From Stramenopiles sp. TOSAG23-3 (taxonomy: Eukaryota > Sar), in contig LT642422.1 of assembly GCA_900128585.1 (NCBI GenBank), forward strand, positions 1 to 18,682: 18,682 nt of DNA, written 5' to 3'. Below are positions 1 to 8,083 of this stretch, one piece after another. The notes beneath the pieces were generated by a model that was given only the letters and a program-made list of their open reading frames with translations, did not search any database and was not told the origin of the DNA. Numbering within the stretch: position 1 is the first letter of the stretch; each line of letters starts with the position of its first letter. Position numbers and translations under genes: made by a program.

Positions 1-479
1 CTTTTAGTAATAAAATTTGAAAATAAAATATTTTTTAATATAGACACAATAAGAGAAAGAAGAGAAGAAAGACTTAACAATAATAAAATAATTACCACCA
101 ATTCTTCTTATTATTATATTTACTAGTCCTAATAACCCATCATCATCATTAGTAGCTATATTATATAATAATATATAATAATAAAGAATGACATATTATT
201 ATCTATAGTGATTGAAAGTATTCATCATTCCGGGCATTTTTTATGTTTAGGAAAAGACAGAATAAAGGAATGAAATCAGAATGGGAAAGCAATTATTTTC
301 TTTTTTATTAAAATTAAAACTGATAGTCATACATATTTCGCTTTCACCCGTTAATTGTGCTTCTCTCGTTTAGCAGAGTTTGTTTGCAAGCAGGGATTAC
401 TCGGAGTTTGCGCTTGTTGGTGGTATAGAATACATACTCGGTCGGGCAAACCCTGGATCTCAGAAACAACGGTGGCAGC
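1..479. other. AT-rich 5' spacer upstream of calpain-like gene
   Basis: No gene is visible. The first 230 bases are extremely AT-rich and low in complexity, with TTATTA/ATAATA runs and a short ATC trinucleotide run near 140. The last ~120 bases are more mixed and lead into the ATG at 480, so they probably hold the promoter and 5' leader of the calpain-like gene. A pyrimidine-rich stretch ending in TTTAG (about 361-374) resembles a splice acceptor and has a look-alike upstream of the four-TM gene. No convincing TATA box can be singled out in this AT background. Confidence 0.6.
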
Positions 480-3400
480 ATGTCAGAAACAAACGGTGAC
501 ATTATGATTGTCGACCAGGAAGCAAAGGGGCTTATTAAAAAAGTTCAATGGCTGTCTTTGACATCCTTTAGTACCGACGATAAGGATCTTGGCCATCAGG
601 TTGCGGACTTACTTCTGGAGGCCGTAGTGAACTCTTGCAAAAGCGTTAGAGAAGAAGCTGAGTTTTTAGGGTTTGAAGACCCTGATTTTGGACCAGCATT
701 GAGCGCGCTTGGGCAGCAAGCCAAAGACAATATGTACTCATGGGGAATACAAGCGAATGCAAAATTGTTCGATAAATTAAGGAGCGAAAGCAACCGGCGG
801 GAGATCGAATTAGAGGGCATGAACAAAGTGGGTGAAAAAGCAGTCTTCATGTCCGTCAAAGAGACTTTCGACGAGGAGGAGGACTCTGACGAGGAGACGG
901 ACGCGCGAGATGTTGAAATGGAAGGGGACATAAAGGATTGGAAAAAATCGCTAAAGCCAAAAAATTTTTGGAAATGGGAAAGGATCAGGGATGCTGAATA
1001 TAGAACTAGCACTTTGTTTGGAAAAGGCGCGATGCCATCTGGGCCTAAGCAGGGCTGCCTGAACGATTCCTGGCTCACGAACGCAATGTCCTTGGTTGCC
1101 ACCAGGCGCCATATGCTAATGGGTATCCGCGATACACACCAAAGTATCTTTCATTTTCCGTCATCACCTTCTGTCAATTACGACTCAAGAAAACTAGGAG
1201 TATTCGTCGTTCGCTTATTCTTCAATTTTCGTTGGCATTTTGTACTCGTTGATGATCGATTTGTTTGCACGGAGGAAGCAAACGGCAACAGGTTGCTGTT
1301 GTTCTGCCACAACGAAAATCCAAAAGAAATGTGGGCAGCATTGTGCGAGAAAGCTTACGCAAAAGCGTGCGGTAGCTACGAGGCCCTTAACTTTGGATAT
1401 GTAAAGGAAGCATTGCAATCACTTACAGGCGGAAACGTTGGCGAGTACATGGTACAAAAAATGTCCACGACTTTTCTTACGGACCAGACAAAGTCTATGT
1501 TCTGGAAAGAATTGAAGGGCAAAATTTCTCAAGGAAGTTGCTTGGTTGGCTGCGTCTTCGAAAGCGGAAGTTCTACCGCAAAAGATGCTTCCAACCCACT
1601 AGCTTTAGACACAAAGACTGGGTTAATTGTGAAGCATCCTTACATTATTGTGGATGCCAAAGACATTAAAGTCGCAAAGGAGCACGTTACTACCGAGGAC
1701 GGAACGGCTCGGGTCCTGCGACTACGGAATGTTGCTGGGCCTACGAATTGGCAAAAGCAGTGGGGGGATCAAGATAGTGTTTCGGCAAAATATAAGAAAG
1801 TCCTTCGAAAAAGTTTCAAACAAATAGAAGTAGCGCATGATGGGTTTGGTACGTCATATGTTGAAGGCTATGACTTTGAAACGTCCCAATCCGACTTTCT
1901 GATCTCATTGGAAGACTGGCAGACTTATTTTCAGAGAGCCTTCGTTGTAAACGAGAAAAGTGGGTTTGGCGTCGAGACGGACGATTACAACGTCAAAATC
2001 GAAACCGGGGAATCTAAAGGCTCGTGGGACAAAGGGATCGAATTTCGCTTGCAGCCAAAAATAGTGAGCGAGGAAGAGCGAGCTCGAAAGAGCCTTTCTG
2101 TTACTGGACAGGAAATGCAAGAATATGCAACAGTAATTATTACGTTGTGGCAAGAGGATAGGCGTATGAACGTGGGCTACGCTTCGTTGACCGAACGGCG
2201 CAAGATGAAAATGGTTGTGATGAAAAAGAGCGAATCGATAGACAATATTAGAGAGGTTATATCTGGGACCAAGCCCGCTAAAAATCAACCAAAAGTAATC
2301 GATGGCGCTTTGTTCACATCAACAATTCAGAAGATGGAAACGGGAGAGGCTTACTTTATCCAGCCAAACTTGGCAACACAGGCAAAGAAGGCCCCTGCAA
2401 TTCGAACTTGGCTAGTCGTAGAAGCAGATGCTCCCTTCACACTTAAGCCGGTGAAAGGGAAAAAAACCTCTCATATCGATTTTCTGCAAACTGTTATCTG
2501 TGAACCAGAAAAAGGTTTTGTCGTCCAATCGAGCCCTAGGGTGAACCCCCCAAAAGGGCACGAAGATTTTGTTCGAAGAAACGCGGACGTACGACAATTG
2601 TCTTTGCAAAAGTTGATGCAGCTGGGCGATGAAGAGGCAGCATGGCAGATTTCAGTAAACACAATCAAGGAGGAAAAACATGCAGTTGAAAATGCCGGTG
2701 CAAAACAAGAAGAGAAGGACAGTGATTCTGAAGATGACGACGATAAAATAGATGACCCCCGTATTCAATTGTGGAAAAGCATCAGAAAGGAAGAGTGGGA
2801 TGCTGATCCACCAGCGTTCGATGATGTCGAGGAGCGCAATGTATCCCCCAAGAAAAGACCGAACGAACAGGCTCTCCCGTCGTACGAAGACGGGTACGGA
2901 ATTATTGACGCCGAAGCCGAGGAGAGAGCACTCAAGAGCGCTGCAATGATGGCATTGCCATATGAAGAGATCAAACACGAAAATGGAACTTTTGCGCCGC
3001 CCAAATCTCCCTTCAAATCTCCTAAATTGTCAGGAGAGAGCACGATAGTTTTTAGAGGAATGCTTATCATGAATGTTGCACCCACCGATGGTGAGCCGGA
3101 GGACACTTTCGTGTTAGTGACCGTCACAGAAACGGTAGAACCATACTCAATGCTATTTGAAGTCACGCACCCTGGCACCAGCACGAGTGCTTCGAGAACA
3201 TTTACAACTACGAATATGGAAAATATTATCGCCAACAAGCCGCGATCAATGAGGTCTGTGGACGAAGAATCTGACCCAAGGTATTTGGACTCAGAAGAGG
3301 CCGTGCAGCGATGGATAGACACCGGCGATTTGCCTGACCATGACGATCTTGTCACGTGGCTGATAGGACGCATGAAGTTTACCTTGAAAGATGAACAACT

Positions 3401-5057
3401 TATAATTCCTACTATCGACAAAATCAAAGAAAGCAAGAAAGAGGAGGAAGACGGCGATTCCAGCGACGAAATAGAAATGAGCCAGTACGAGGACGAAGAC
3501 GAGTCTGATGCTGAGAGTTGGGGCCCAATTATGGACGAAATTGGCGATCAGGGCATGGTAGAGGAAGAGGATTCCGAGTCCGAAACCGAAGAGGAAGACG
3601 AAGAGTCATGGAATTCTGACGAGCTAAACGCTCAAGCGGACGCAGCAGTTCGTAAGAATATGAAAGGAAGCACCGCCAGAGAGATGATGGATACAGCTGG
3701 CGTATACTTGAAACCTACTGATCCATTTGCTCGTGCTAGCTGGGCGGCGAAGATGGACCTGAAACGCACTAAAGAGTTGGAAATCCGGAGGGCAAAAATA
3801 GCAAAAGTGCGCGAAGACACAATATACCGAAAATCTAGGGAAAAGCGAGCAAAAGAAGCATACACCAAGCACATGAAACATTTGCAAGCCAAGGAGTTAG
3901 GACGAGCTATCATGTTGCAAGAAATGGCATTAACGATAGAGGAGAAAGCAAAACGGAGTGTAGCGCGGGACATGCGCTTGAAACGTACGATGCGAAGCCA
4001 GACAAACCCATATAAACAAAATGGACAAAAAAGTTTGCCGGGGACGGTTATTGGGCCAGGACCGATCAGTGCAACGGCATATGACGATGCTGGCGCCCTG
4101 CGGCAAGCACGAGAAAATAGCAAATACGTGTTTGATATGAATGGTAGACGCCATCGGCGTAAAGACATGGGGACAGCAGACGAAAATAACCCGGTAGAGC
4201 GTGTTATAAATCGAATAAAGAGGCTGGCAGAAGTTAAGTCTGCTGGGTGGCATCTCGATTTGCGAAAGCCGTTTGCCCAATTCGATAAAAATGGGGATGG
4301 AATGTTGTCTCACGACGAATTTGTAGATGGACTAGAAGAAATTGGCGTACAGTGCAGCGAAGAAGAAGTAAACGCCTTACTGAATCATTTTGACACGAAC
4401 AACAATGGAACAATCAACTTTCAAGAGTTTGTCTGGTCTTTCTTTAATCGTAGAAATTTGATTTCACAATGGAGACTGCAAAAAGGACCAGGAAAAAGGG
4501 GAGTTAAAAGTTTTTTGAATTCATTTTATAAATACGACGTTGATGGCTCCGGAAAATTAGGAAGAAAAGAGTTCCTGTATGCCGTGCAAGATCTGGGACT
4601 GAAGTTGCCAGAATGGCAAGTTGAAAGTTTAGCAGATAGATTTGACGCAGACAGAGATGGGCTGATTTCGCCGACAGAATTCATCGCGTTTATGGACAGT
4701 CTCTCCCTTGGATTTCAGAAAGAGAAGAAAAAGGCCCAACAGGAACAGCGTCAGAAACATATGGAGTCCAAGTTAAAGAGCCCAAGAACAATACAAAAGA
4801 CAAACGAACGATTAGAATACGAAACGATGTCCCTAAAAGTGAAAGCCCAGCGCGATGAAATAAGGAGATTGAAGGCTTTTGTTGAGGCCCAAGAGAGAGA
4901 CCTAGACAAAAGACCTGGTCGCTTACAGGAGCGCTTGAAACAAACCAACGGCACAGAAAACGGGGAGAACGAAAGCTTAGATGGTTTCAATCGCAGCGAA
5001 ATATCCATGAACAACCCAGAATACAGCGAAGAAGATGGGGATGACGGGGAGTATTGA
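480..5057 (+). CDS. Calpain-like protein with Cys-to-Ser active site, coiled coil and four EF-hands
   Basis: This 1525-residue intronless gene starts at an ATG in context GCAGCATGT and ends in TGA. Residues ~160-490 match the calpain CysPc core: a QG-x-L-x-D-x-W box (191-198), a VDDR strand (257-260), an EKAYAK...GSYEAL segment (290-302), H386 in the histidine strand and N417 in RLRN. The nucleophile position is Ser197 (TCC), not Cys, so classical thiol protease activity is probably lost. Residues ~490-720 resemble calpain C2-like domain III. Acidic stretches (131-141, ~745-760, ~989-1048) and a long charged coiled coil (~1090-1170) follow. Four complete EF-hand loops start at D1269, D1305, D1353 and D1389, each with canonical acidic and Gly positions. 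A second coiled coil lies at ~1438-1477. Likely role (inference): a calcium-responsive, non-proteolytic scaffold, perhaps cytoskeletal or flagellar. Family assignment is firm; function is not. Confidence 0.9.
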   Translation: MSETNGDIMIVDQEAKGLIKKVQWLSLTSFSTDDKDLGHQVADLLLEAVVNSCKSVREEAEFLGFEDPDFGPALSALGQQAKDNMYSWGIQANAKLFDKLRSESNRREIELEGMNKVGEKAVFMSVKETFDEEEDSDEETDARDVEMEGDIKDWKKSLKPKNFWKWERIRDAEYRTSTLFGKGAMPSGPKQGCLNDSWLTNAMSLVATRRHMLMGIRDTHQSIFHFPSSPSVNYDSRKLGVFVVRLFFNFRWHFVLVDDRFVCTEEANGNRLLLFCHNENPKEMWAALCEKAYAKACGSYEALNFGYVKEALQSLTGGNVGEYMVQKMSTTFLTDQTKSMFWKELKGKISQGSCLVGCVFESGSSTAKDASNPLALDTKTGLIVKHPYIIVDAKDIKVAKEHVTTEDGTARVLRLRNVAGPTNWQKQWGDQDSVSAKYKKVLRKSFKQIEVAHDGFGTSYVEGYDFETSQSDFLISLEDWQTYFQRAFVVNEKSGFGVETDDYNVKIETGESKGSWDKGIEFRLQPKIVSEEERARKSLSVTGQEMQEYATVIITLWQEDRRMNVGYASLTERRKMKMVVMKKSESIDNIREVISGTKPAKNQPKVIDGALFTSTIQKMETGEAYFIQPNLATQAKKAPAIRTWLVVEADAPFTLKPVKGKKTSHIDFLQTVICEPEKGFVVQSSPRVNPPKGHEDFVRRNADVRQLSLQKLMQLGDEEAAWQISVNTIKEEKHAVENAGAKQEEKDSDSEDDDDKIDDPRIQLWKSIRKEEWDADPPAFDDVEERNVSPKKRPNEQALPSYEDGYGIIDAEAEERALKSAAMMALPYEEIKHENGTFAPPKSPFKSPKLSGESTIVFRGMLIMNVAPTDGEPEDTFVLVTVTETVEPYSMLFEVTHPGTSTSASRTFTTTNMENIIANKPRSMRSVDEESDPRYLDSEEAVQRWIDTGDLPDHDDLVTWLIGRMKFTLKDEQLIIPTIDKIKESKKEEEDGDSSDEIEMSQYEDEDESDAESWGPIMDEIGDQGMVEEEDSESETEEEDEESWNSDELNAQADAAVRKNMKGSTAREMMDTAGVYLKPTDPFARASWAAKMDLKRTKELEIRRAKIAKVREDTIYRKSREKRAKEAYTKHMKHLQAKELGRAIMLQEMALTIEEKAKRSVARDMRLKRTMRSQTNPYKQNGQKSLPGTVIGPGPISATAYDDAGALRQARENSKYVFDMNGRRHRRKDMGTADENNPVERVINRIKRLAEVKSAGWHLDLRKPFAQFDKNGDGMLSHDEFVDGLEEIGVQCSEEEVNALLNHFDTNNNGTINFQEFVWSFFNRRNLISQWRLQKGPGKRGVKSFLNSFYKYDVDGSGKLGRKEFLYAVQDLGLKLPEWQVESLADRFDADRDGLISPTEFIAFMDSLSLGFQKEKKKAQQEQRQKHMESKLKSPRTIQKTNERLEYETMSLKVKAQRDEIRRLKAFVEAQERDLDKRPGRLQERLKQTNGTENGENESLDGFNRSEISMNNPEYSEEDGDDGEY

Positions 5058-5104
5058 AAATGCACCTAAAAATTTTGAGGAAAAAAAAACACCTATGATA
5101 TGAA

Positions 5105-5701
5105 AAAACAAATTATATAGTATGTTTTGATATCATAATAATGAAAACAAAATACTGGCGGTTATTTGCGCAAGTATTTAAAATTATGTATTAAAAAAGA
5201 AGGTGTCAGTTCAAGAGCAATATCTCCTCCAATTATAGATCCTCCCCAACTTCTGTTCAAGATTTCCAATTGGCAAGTAAACAGCGGCATAAATGTTTTC
5301 AAAGGCGCTCGTTTTCTGTTGTACTGCTCGAGATGAAAGAATGATCGGTAATGAGTTTGATCTTGTAAAGATCTTTCCCAAGTTCTGGTCAAGATTCCAA
5401 TTGGCCATATAAAAAAAAACTAATTATATTTTGGCCATATAATTTATTTAAAGTGATTGACGATCAACGAAACGAAATTAAAAAATCAAATTAAAACATA
5501 AAGACAGGACTAGGGTTGGAACTGAAATCGTAATTGATATAAAAAATGAGAGTTTTATAAAGCATACCATATAAAAAACTAATGATATATAGTATGTTTT
5601 AAGACTCTCAAGATTATCCCAATTGTAGAACTGATCTAATTTTGCGACTGCTAAAAATCATATCATTCCTACGATATTGCATACCATATATAATTTGTTT
5701 T
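5105..5701. repeat. Inverted and direct copies of an ATATRGTATG motif
   Basis: Positions 5105-5124 and 5680-5701 are inverted copies sharing AAAACAAATTATATA followed by GTATG, differing by a 2-nt insertion. Between them, 5563-5572 and 5587-5596 form a small near-palindromic hairpin of the same motif. The 14-mer ATATAGTATGTTTT occurs exactly at 5115-5128 and 5587-5600. The outer pair could be terminal inverted repeats of a roughly 600-bp decayed element, but no target-site duplication or internal ORF supports that. It may equally be AT-rich simple sequence. Confidence 0.35.
5244..5406. repeat. Diverged direct repeat, two ~31-nt copies
   Basis: Copy one (5244-5274) and copy two (5374-5406) both read roughly CCCAA-TTCTG-TCAAGATT-CCAATTGGC with a few substitutions and a 1-nt indel, about 130 nt apart. 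The shared CAATTGG end is itself palindromic. The function is unknown; it most likely belongs to the decayed repeat background. Confidence 0.5.
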
Positions 5702-5737
5702 GATTGGCTATCTAGATTTAGAATTTATTTAATTGAG

Positions 5738-6010
5738 CATGAAGGAATGTAAACCTTGAATGTCTAAATCTAGAGTTCAGTTCGCAGTACATTAATTTTA
5801 ATTACTTAAATTACAGGGCCAATTTTCTTGCTTTTAATTTATTAGCCTTAATGATATACTTTTTAAAATAACAGCCAACTTTTTGTTTTTAAAATTATAT
5901 TGATTAGTAAAACCACAAGAGCAGAGCAAAGTTCGTAGTACATGAAGGTACGTAAATCTTTAATGTGTAGATTTTCGCGGTACACGAGAAAGATTAATTT
6001 TAATAATATT
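5738..6010. repeat. Diverged direct repeats around CATGAAGG
   Basis: CATGAAGG followed by a GTAAA-CTT-AATGT-TA segment occurs at 5738 and again at 5941. The element AGTTCG(C/T)AGTACAT occurs at 5778-5792 and 5930-5943, and each segment is followed by ATTAATTTTAAT. The copies are in the same orientation, about 150-200 nt apart and substantially diverged, suggesting an old tandem duplication within the island. Confidence 0.4.
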
Positions 6011-6224
6011 ACACTTAAAATCAGCCGCGATAAAATATAATATATATTTTATTGTTAAACAAAATAATGGGGCTGTTAATTTATAAAATATTAGAGTAAT
6101 AATTCTTACTCAATATGTACGATTTAGTAAATTAAGTCTTACGCGTACGAATTAGTTAAGTCTCACCAACCCAGAAGATTTTGAGACTACCAGCGCAAAG
6201 TTTCCAACGTTCGCACAGTCTACG

Positions 6225-7262
6225 CTACGGGGTGTAGTACATTGCTTTGTCCTTCTGACGTAGATCCTTAGTGGCCTGACTTTCATTATTTGGTTTTAGC
6301 CAGAGGTCTGTCTCATGCATTCGGAAAAAGACACCAAGACTTTTGCAGGACTTGAAGGAATCACCGTATTCATGGATATCCAAAAGGTCCGAGTTCATTT
6401 TCAGCCCTTTGCTTCTTTTTTTCTTGATTTCCTTCAAAGCCTTTCGCAGCTTAACTTGGGTTTTCTTCTCCGCTTTTTCGGTTCGAAAAAAGATGTCGAC
6501 CAAAGTGGGAAGCATATCTAAATCCCCTTTGGCAAGAACTGGACGCACGATCGCGGTCAAAGATTCACGATCCCAGGTTTTGACGTTCTTGATGTCAAAA
6601 GCATCTTTGGCATTTGCAGACATGGTACCACCGTTTTCAGATGAGACTTGGCTTTGCAAGGAGCTTTCGGAGGAAGCTTCACTGTTGGAACTGTCGCTTT
6701 CCGATATGTCTCTCAGGTCTGATACTGGATCCGATTTTTCCAGTTCATAGACGCGCTTTTGAGCCTGATCACGATCGGCTTTGATCTTCTGCAAATTTGC
6801 TTCAAGTTGCCCCACTTTAGCCTGGGTGTCGCACAGCTTTTGCTGAACCTGATCACGGTCGGCTTTGGTCTTCTGCAAATTTGCTTCAAGTTGCCCCACT
6901 TTAGCCTGGGTGTCGCATAGCTTTTGCTGAGCCTGATCACGGTCGGCCTCGGTCTTCTGCAGACTTGCTTCAAGTCGCTCCACTTCAGCCTGATCGTTGG
7001 TGTGGCGGCCAGTGTGCGGATAATCGCCTTCCACAGTTTTTGCTCTTTTTTGGACGTAATCTTTATCGTCATCTTGGCGCTTTCGCTTCTCCAACAAGCG
7101 CTTGATATGGTTTCTGTTTTGGATCCCTAGAATCAATGCAGTTGCAGCTGGGAGGTACCGCAAAGCATCCCCCGGTCCGATTCCACTGTTGGCAATGGCG
7201 GCACGGACAAAAGGAGGAGTCGCATCAGCCACTAGTCCTGTCACTGATTTGACTAAGTCCAT
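6225..7262 (-). CDS. Orphan coiled-coil protein with 28-residue tandem repeats
   Basis: I do not recognise this family. The first ATG on the minus strand is at 7262, giving 345 residues ending in TAG; the open frame extends five codons further upstream, but only to a TTG. The N-terminal ~45 residues are hydrophobic to amphipathic (V, A, L rich). A basic, nuclear-localisation-like cluster (KRLLEKRKRQ and KRAK) lies at ~residues 54-75. Residues ~91-176 are a coiled coil of two and a half nearly identical 28-residue units containing ADRDQ-QQKL-DTQAKV-QLEANLQK. A Ser/Glu/Asp-rich linker (~177-213) precedes a Lys-rich helical region and a C-terminal part with no known motif. It sits alone in a repeat-rich, AT-rich island, so it may be lineage-specific or mobile-element-derived. 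The intact 345-codon frame argues for a real gene. Confidence 0.65.
   Translation of the reverse strand: MDLVKSVTGLVADATPPFVRAAIANSGIGPGDALRYLPAATALILGIQNRNHIKRLLEKRKRQDDDKDYVQKRAKTVEGDYPHTGRHTNDQAEVERLEASLQKTEADRDQAQQKLCDTQAKVGQLEANLQKTKADRDQVQQKLCDTQAKVGQLEANLQKIKADRDQAQKRVYELEKSDPVSDLRDISESDSSNSEASSESSLQSQVSSENGGTMSANAKDAFDIKNVKTWDRESLTAIVRPVLAKGDLDMLPTLVDIFFRTEKAEKKTQVKLRKALKEIKKKRSKGLKMNSDLLDIHEYGDSFKSCKSLGVFFRMHETDLWLKPNNESQATKDLRQKDKAMYYTP
6761..6992. repeat. 84-bp coding tandem repeat, about 2.75 copies
   Basis: Units start at 6761, 6845 and 6929, an exact 84-bp period (28 codons, so the reading frame is kept). The first two units differ at only a few positions; the third is more diverged and partial, running to about 6992. 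They encode the coiled coil of the orphan protein. Near-identity at the DNA level points to recent duplication, or to homogenisation by unequal exchange, and predicts copy-number differences between strains. Confidence 0.9.
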
Positions 7263-7657
7263 TTCAATTTGATTCAAAGAGAGAGTTTCTGTTAGTATTT
7301 GTTTATTTTTCTTCTAAAATATTAATTTGCTTAATTGCCAATTAATGAATTATTTCTTTAAATTTATGCTATATTTGTTTTCAAATCATTTGATAGATCG
7401 CTTTTTATTCAGCTGGGGTGTTGTAAAGGAAACTGTAATTTGGTCGTTCGTTTTATGGTTGGGTACGGTAGTATTATTATAAGCGGAGTGCCCAAGCCTT
7501 CTTCTTGTTTTATTAGACACGCACTCTAATTATTTTTTGTTCCGCCGTCCTCTAGTTGAAGCCCTGACCATTTCATTGCTGTGCCTATATTGAATAAGAA
7601 TGAATCAATGAATAAAATACGGAGATTTAGTGCTGTATTTTGTATAGAATATATTTA

Positions 7658-7930
7658 TCTTTTCACAATCGGTGGAAAGTTGGTTTATTACTCCTCATAT
7701 TCCTCACACCTAAAAAATAGGAAATGTCAGTACATGAACACACCACTATCAATGCGTGGTGGAGTGAAAATAAACTTAACTATTTTTTGTGAAATAAAAA
7801 AACATTTATAATATGCTAATTCGATGTATTAGTTAAAAATCACCCTTATGGTGTGTTCATAATGTACTGAAGTTTCCTATTTTTTAGGTGTGATATATAA
7901 TAAACCAACTTTCCACCGATTGTGAAAAGA
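7658..7930. mobile_element. MITE-like element with ~85-bp inverted repeats
   Basis: The left arm (7658-7745) and right arm (7849-7930) are reverse complements. The outermost 33 bases match perfectly (7658-7690 with 7898-7930). A short divergent patch follows, then about 44 bases with two mismatches and a 3-nt indel, ending in TGAACACACCA. A 103-nt AT-rich centre separates the arms. Size, terminal inverted repeats and lack of coding capacity fit a miniature inverted-repeat element. No clear target-site duplication is seen, so the transposon family cannot be named. Alternatively it could be transcribed as a long hairpin RNA. Confidence 0.7.
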
Positions 7931-7953
7931 ACAATTATTCTTCTTTACTCATT

Positions 7954-7977
7954 TTACCGGTACGTACGTACCGGTAA
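7954..7977. repeat. 24-nt perfect palindrome TTACCGGTACGT/ACGTACCGGTAA
   Basis: The sequence is a perfect dyad of 12-nt half-sites centred at 7965/7966. The core decamer TACCGGTACG also occurs at 12183-12192 and 13732-13741, again between genes. It may be a protein-binding site or a lineage-specific dispersed palindrome. It lies 107 nt beyond the stop codon of the kinase gene. Confidence 0.8.
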
Positions 7978-8083
7978 CGACCATTCATCAACAAAGTTTT
8001 AACTTGGTTAAAAACCAAATTGTTGAGAGCAAGCACAGCACCATTTCAAAAACCGAACTTCCCTTCCCCCTCTCTTTCACCCA

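Larger units (their letters stand above)
5058..6224. other. AT-rich spacer with degenerate repeats
   Basis: No credible gene is seen in this 1.17-kb stretch; the short ORFs on the minus strand near 5160-5410 have no recognisable protein features. It contains several diverged repeats (5244-5274/5374-5406, 5738-5797/5930-6005, and the ATATAGTATG family at 5105-5124, 5563-5600 and 5680-5701). This pattern fits decayed mobile elements. It separates the 3' end of the calpain-like gene from the 3' end of the convergent orphan gene at 6225. Confidence 0.65.
7263..8083. other. Spacer holding MITE-like element and palindrome
   Basis: This 0.8-kb spacer lies upstream of the orphan gene and downstream of the kinase gene, both on the minus strand. 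It carries the inverted-repeat element at 7658-7930 and the palindrome at 7954-7977. The 76-codon ORF at 7581-7811 runs straight through the left arm of the inverted repeat and has no protein-like features, so it is not called a gene. The promoter of the orphan gene should lie in 7263-7650, but no individual element stands out. Confidence 0.6.

Noticed and set aside
3632-4168. 178-codon minus-strand ORF inside the calpain-like gene
   Set aside because: It is an antisense shadow of a well-supported coding region.
5162-5408. Short minus-strand ORFs downstream of the calpain-like gene
   Set aside because: They cover a diverged direct repeat, overlap each other in different frames and show no protein features.
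7263-7277. Upstream start of the orphan gene at 7277
   Set aside because: That codon is TTG on the minus strand. The first ATG is at 7262, so the eukaryotic start is placed there.
7581-7811. 76-codon plus-strand ORF as a gene
   Set aside because: It runs through the left arm of the inverted-repeat element and has no protein-like features.
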